Assembly: GCA_023630585.1 (NCBI GenBank)
Contig: CM042555.1
Coordinates: 16,322,501-16,386,500, forward strand
Length of the DNA stretch: 64,000 nucleotides
Direction of reading: 5' to 3'
Origin: Cranoglanis bouderius
Lineage: Eukaryota > Chordata > Actinopteri > Siluriformes > Cranoglanididae
Each line of letters opens with the position of its first letter. Within the stretch, counting starts at the first letter, position 1. The notes beneath the pieces were generated by a model. The model made no database searches. It was not told the DNA's origin and saw nothing but the letters and a program-made list of their open reading frames with translations. Of this stretch, positions 59,595-64,000 are shown in pieces. Position numbers and translations under genes: made by a program.

Positions 59595-61171
59595 CAGTGC
59601 CTATAGAAAATCATCATACCCTGTCAAAATCCTTACCTTTTGTCACACCCTGGAAATGAAAATAAATTAAATCTGACTTTTGCCAGCTGTATTTACACAT
59701 TATAACCCTCGACATCTAAGTGAAAATATATATATATTTTTTTTTTAATTCTGAACAATTATTAAAGTTAATTAGTGAAATACCTGGTTTGGATAAGTGA
59801 TCAGCCCCTTAGAGTAACTATTATAAACCTGCTCAGGTACAACCAGTCACTTCCCAGATCACACACCATGCTAAATGCCTCCACCTGACATCAGTTGCAG
59901 TGGTTTTGATTACTTCATCAGAAAACCGGCTGTTCCATGATGATTCCATTACTAGTAGTGCATGGCAACGCAAAGAATACACCATGGTTGGAAAGGTGCT
60001 TTCAAAAGGACAAAGTTGTAGAAAGTTAGGAGAAGGATACAAAAAGATTTCAAAGGCTGTAACGATCCCTCTGAGTACCGTTCAGAGCATTATTAAGAAG
60101 TGGAAAGTATATGGCACCACCAACACCTTGATTAGATCGGGCTGTCCCTCCAAACTGGATGACCGAGCCAGGAGGATATCGATCAGGGAAGCTACCAAGA
60201 GGCCAATGGCAACTTTGAAGGACTTACAAGTCCTTATGGCTGAGATTGGTCGGTCTGTGCAAGTGACAACAATCTCACAAGCTTTACACAAAGCTGGCCT
60301 GTATGTCACGATGGCAAGAAAGAAGCCTCTTCTGAAAAAGCTTTGCAAAAAACCACTTGGAAGACTAATGTCATGTGGCAAAAGGTTTTATGGTCAGATG
60401 AGACCAAGATTGAACTTTTTGGACTGAACTGCAAGCGTTATGTTTGGCAAAAACCAAACACAATACATCACCCAAAACACACCATACCTACTGTGAAGCA
60501 TGGTGGTGGAAACATTATGTTGTGGGGGTGTTTCTCTTCAGCAGGGACTGGGTAGTTGGTCAGGATTGAAGGGAAAATGGATGCTGCCAAGTACACTCAA
60601 ATTCTTGAGGAAAACCTGCAGCCCTCTGCTAGACAGCTGAAGATGGGCAGCTGGTTCACCTTCCAGCACGACAACGAGTCTAAACACACCGCCAAAAAAA
60701 CTACACAGTGGCTTAAGGATAGGAAGGTGAATGTCCTTGAGTTGCCAAGTCAGAGCCCTGACCTAAATCCAGTTGAAAATCTGTGGATGGACTTGAAGAC
60801 AGCAGTCAATTGCCGTTCACCACGAAATGTGACTGAACTCGAACAATTATGCAAGGAAGAATGGGCAAATATTCCCCAATCTAGGTGTGCAAAGCTAATA
60901 GAGACTAATGGCTGTAATTAAAGCAAAAGGTGGCTCTACGAAGTATTAAATCATGGGACTGATCACTTTTCCAACACTGTTATTCTAGGTTTTTTTTTTT
61001 TTTTTTAATGTTTCCGAACTGTTGCCTTTTTACGTTACTTGAAACGAAACGGTAAAGCAGAATGTGTAAATAAAGCTGGAACAAAAAAAAATATTTTTAA
61101 TGACTGATTTCAGGATGTAAGACAAAAAAAGTGACTATTTCGGGGGGTATGATGATTTTCAATAGGCACTG
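59595..61171 (+). mobile_element. Full-length Tc1-like transposon, inactive
   Basis: 1,577 bp. Ends CAGTGCCTATAGAAAATCAT and, in inverse orientation, CAGTGCCTATTGAAAATCAT. TA at 59593-59594 and 61172-61173. The outer about 27 bp match closely and inner TIR parts have diverged. The transposase lies on the + strand. Confidence 0.93.
59900..60921 (+). pseudogene. Tc1-like transposase pseudogene (DD34E)
   Basis: The first 140 or so codons are open: EYTMVGKVLSKGQSCRKLGE, helix-turn-helix with IPLSTVQSIIKKWKVYGTTN, linker SGCPSKLDDRARR, second helix-turn-helix to ARKKPLLKKL. The true start may be Met at 59984. Near 60350 about two dozen bases are missing and the frame shifts. It resumes with KVLWSDETKIELFGLN (first Asp), KHGGGNIMLWGCFSSAGTG, an in-frame TAG at 60553, then FTFQHDNESKHTAKK (second Asp) and LNPVENLWMDLK (Glu), with 34 residues between the last two. 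The frame ends with TAA at 60919. Confidence 0.92.
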
Positions 61172-61173
61172 TA

Positions 61174-61969
61174 AGAATAAACCATGACAACATGCTTTTA
61201 TAGAAAAATAATCAACAACTGAGTCGGACGCAAAGTGGATTTACTGATAGATATTAAGTGGATCACTGAGATGGATGTTATTATTAATTAATTACTAATG
61301 TCAATTAAATTCCATTAATACAATTAAAATGCTAATGTCAAATAAATTTCATCACAGAAAGCTGCACCATATCAACAATTACACAAAAGCTTTTACTATA
61401 GAAATGAATAATGAAAAAAAAAGGCAAGAGGAAAAAGACCGAGGAAAAAACACAAAAGAATAGGGTAAGCGTGACGTTCGGACGGTGGTCTGCCCGGGAT
61501 GGGGGCATCTGGTGGGGGCGGGGATGATGGGCCTGTCTCACTGGGGCCGTGCGGTGTGGGGCAGTCCATTAGAAATGTATTTATTTATTTTAATGTATTT
61601 ATTATTATTATTTCTTTTTTTCCTCTTCTTCCTTTTATTTTTTTTACACATTTCATACAGTTACCCTATGACTGCCCACACATCCATGATCTTGCATGCA
61701 CGCACACATGCATAGAAACATACACCCTGAACTATCAACTACAGTAAATACATACAAACTACACATTAATACCTTCACACCTACAATCGTAATTAATTCT
61801 TTTTTCGTTCTCTCCTTTCTTTTTTTCTTTCTTTCTTTATTTTTCTTGCTCTGTCACATCTTCTTTTCTCTACTGTCAATTGTCAACTTCTCTACTGATT
61901 TCATGTCTCCCTCACAAATGTAAACATCTTTTTTTCCCAATTAAAAAAAGAAGAAGAAAAAAAGAAATG
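61174..61969. other. Intronic sequence, no gene recognised
   Basis: A short G-rich patch (61480-61560) is followed by T-rich and CA-rich DNA. No family recognised. Confidence 0.35.
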
Positions 61970-62075
61970 AATAAGCACATTGCAGTTGAAAGTACTGCCA
62001 TAGCTGCTGCGAAATGAAATGAATGAACACCTTCTGACCAGTCAGAATTGATTCCCCAGTGCTGTGGTATAACAC
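61970..62075 (+). repeat. Dispersed repeat family, partial copy E
   Basis: GAACACCTTCTGACCAGTCA, then AATTGATTCCCCAGTGCTGTGGTATAA match the 3' end of copies A and B. Confidence 0.55.
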
Positions 62076-62159
62076 AACATAACAGGAGGGTAGTGGCATC
62101 TTGACACCGTGTTGTATTATGATGACTCTCTGATTTGTTGGGTTTCATGCTGGATGGCC

Positions 62160-62660
62160 TCTCATTAGTTTCAGGTATCAGTGTGTTAGTATGTTTCTGA
62201 GCTAGCGCATGCGTGTGTCATAATAACAAGACAATAACAGCTCTCCCTCCTGACCACATAGCGAAGAAGGGCTCGTTTGATCCAGCCAGGTTAGTTCGGT
62301 CTTAGCTTCTCCACGATAATAGAATGGGATTTTTATTAACAGGGGCCGGTCCCGGGCCAGCACAAAAAGCCCTGGATAGAACCTGAGTGACAGATACACA
62401 GGAAGAGTGGACACATTTCAGCCATTATTAGCCTTTCTGCCACGGCCCGCATGCTGTAATTTGTCTGATTTACTCTCGGCGCAAATGTTTCCAGAGCAGT
62501 GGTGATTAATTGTTATAAAACAAACTGGAGTGTCCTCTGGGGAGGACAGGATACAATACACTGGTGTTCTGGCACTCATCTGTCCTGTGTTATTAATCCA
62601 GCGTGATGTGGAAAGCACCACAGTGACAGCGGAATTATTAGCAAACAGCGCAGAACGTGG
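62160..62660. promoter_or_regulatory. Candidate conserved non-coding element near exon 63182
   Basis: About 500 bp free of repeats, higher in GC than its surroundings, with GGTGATTAATTGTTATAAAA near 62499 and GTGTTATTAATCCAGCG near 62586. It lies about 500 bp upstream of the downstream exon. Conservation is suspected from composition only. Confidence 0.3.
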
Positions 62661-63181
62661 AACAGGGAGAAGGAGAGAGACTCAGAAGTGATGAGAAGCT
62701 TCATTTCTTTTATGGAATATTGTTTGTTTTTTTTCTCTCTCTCAGTCTCTCTCTCTTCCCCTAACCGGGCTTAGTTTCCATGGTAGCTGCTAAGAAAAGC
62801 AGCCTTTTTTTTCCTCCTCGAAACCACATTATTGAGTAGTCTTTCCTACTGTGCAAGCAAAATCTCTGTATTTATATAGCCCATGGTGTATCCTTATGAC
62901 AGTCCCTTACTGAAATTCTCATTAATACACTGGCTTTTCCATAATCCGTCGTGTTATTGGTGTTGCTTGTGACTTAGGCAGATCATTGCTGCTGTTTATA
63001 TTACACAGCGTGTATTGCCTTTCGTGTAAGCCGTGCTACGATGCCAAAATCACTAGTTAATGCTACAACTACCCACCATGATATCATTCTGAAAACTTAC
63101 ATTAGCAAACCTGCACACGGGTAATATCAAGCGTTACTGTAATACCGGCATCCTTTTTCTATGCACATCACTGTCCTGTAG

Positions 63182-63327
63182 GACTCTGCGGGAGCACCTG
63201 GGAGAACAGGAAGTGTCCATCTCTCTGACCATAGATGCCTTAGAAGAAGCTGACCTGGGTAACTACACGTGCTTTGTGGAGAACGGGAACGGCAGACGAC
63301 AAGCAAACGTCCTGCTCACCAAACGTG
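63182..63327 (+). CDS. il1rapl1: IL1RAPL-type receptor exon: second half of Ig domain 3
   Basis: Internal exon of 146 bp between the acceptor CTGTCCTGTAG and the donor GTAAGA. Its first G completes the Lys codon begun in the exon at 50541. It then reads 48 codons and leaves one base (phase 1), the usual phase at Ig-module borders. The peptide starts TLREHLGEQEVSISLTIDAL. Cys at residue 30 within NYTC is the F-strand Cys that pairs with the Cys in the previous exon; Asp-x-Gly-x-Tyr-x-Cys (DLGNYTC) is the classic Ig F-strand motif, and NYT is a second N-glycosylation sequon. VENGNGRRQANVLLTKR is the G strand leading to the membrane-proximal stalk. No transmembrane or TIR exon is seen in the remaining 673 bp. 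The family assignment is strong; the choice of paralog is inference. Confidence 0.88.
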
Positions 63328-64000
63328 GTAAGAAACCATGCAGACACAAAAATGACACACACTCTTGCTAACACATGGATAAACTAACACATGCACACAG
63401 AGCAAGCACCAGAAACACTGGAAGATTTTATGATCGCTCTAAACGCTTCTCCGTGGGTGGTTAACACAACACATATACAGAGCAGACGATTATATACGTG
63501 TCAAAAAAAAAAACACTGTTTTGCACAGTGATTGCACCATAATGATGTTCATAAAAGGGCATTGTGAGTCCATCATATTTTATCACCCCAGTTTTTTTAC
63601 CCACATTTCATTGGTTACCAGTGATTAACAAACAAGACGAAACCGTTTTAACCAATTGGAATCAGTTGAAATTAATTCCTGGCAAGCAACATCTTCTTCT
63701 CAGCACAAGTGACCATGCCTCAAAGACTGCTGTTTTTTTTTCCTTTTACTTCTTTTTTGTAAGTCCCCAATGGTCCTATTTAGGGTCTCTAAGCCAAACA
63801 GCAAAGTTACCGTTGTTGCTAAGTGACTTCTTGTATGCATTTATGAGCGACTTTCTCAGATTCCTGCTCTCTCTTTGCCTTTCAGTGGTACTCTATAATC
63901 GAAATCGTTGCACTCATTCTTTGTCAAGAGGTTTGAATTCACATCTGGAAGGATTGTTAAGGGGCAAGAAATAGCAATACAAAGGAAGCAACAAATCCAT
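63328..64000 (+). other. Start of the next intron
   Basis: Begins GTAAGA. No exon, repeat or domain was recognised; the open frame at 63564-63974 has no family signal. Confidence 0.5.

Larger units (their letters stand above)
50674..63181 (+). other. Complete phase-2 intron of the il1rapl1-like gene
   Basis: Bounded by the donor GTGAGA and the acceptor CTGTCCTGTAG. It is 12,508 bp long and splits a Lys codon after its second base. It holds a 32-bp minisatellite, two Tc1-like elements (52809, 59595), a Tc1 derivative (55342), LINE fragments, long (ATT)n and (CTAT)n tracts and a candidate conserved block near 62160-62660. Large introns are usual for IL1RAPL genes. Confidence 0.85.

Noticed and set aside
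63564..63974. Possible transmembrane exon of the receptor, 136-codon frame
   Set aside because: It is hydrophobic in part but lacks acceptor/donor sites in the expected phase and the family's stalk and transmembrane sequence.

Overview
The window reads as intronic vertebrate DNA from a teleost fish. It is AT-rich, has no bacterial gene packing, is full of (CA)n, (GA)n, (TA)n and (ATT)n microsatellites, and carries many Tc1/mariner insertions plus SINE and LINE fragments typical of fish. The Tc1 families, a 5S rRNA-derived SINE and the dispersed repeat style suggest an otophysan, possibly a catfish, but that is inference from repeat style only.

The only host gene with convincing coding evidence lies on the + strand. 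Two exons (50541-50673 and 63182-63327), each with AG/GT splice sites and joining in phase, encode most of the third immunoglobulin domain of an IL1RAPL-type synaptic receptor; il1rapl1 is the best guess. Bases 1-50540 are the end of one very large upstream intron, 50674-63181 is a complete phase-2 intron of 12,508 bp, and 63328-64000 is the start of the next intron. The transmembrane and TIR exons should lie beyond the right edge.

The rest is a layered record of transposition. At least 13 Tc1/mariner-type insertions, from about 12 families, occupy roughly a fifth of the window. They range from a near-intact copy with 201-bp terminal inverted repeats (44994-46495), through full-length elements broken by stops or frameshifts (19401, 26824, 47607, 52809, 59595), to internally deleted or truncated remnants (near 2997, 7295, 28109, 33518, 35303, 38475, 55342). 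Two copies of one family share the same frameshift. Nested events are visible: an LTR-like sequence lies inside a Tc1 terminal repeat (33718-34024), and a Tc1 derivative sits inside an apparent LINE 3' end (55342-56223). Other repeats are a BED-finger hAT fragment (2387), a foldback element (12866-13645), a five-copy dispersed family, tRNA- and 5S-derived SINEs, LINE reverse-transcriptase remnants, two minisatellites and a long purine tract facing a pyrimidine tract.

Blocks that look more constrained than the repeats around them, rich in TAAT cores or holding a palindromic RFX-like X-box, are listed as candidate conserved non-coding elements. A Pro/Gln-rich coding-like fragment of unknown origin lies at 46509-46863. 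No tRNA, rRNA or functional small-RNA gene and no CRISPR array was seen.
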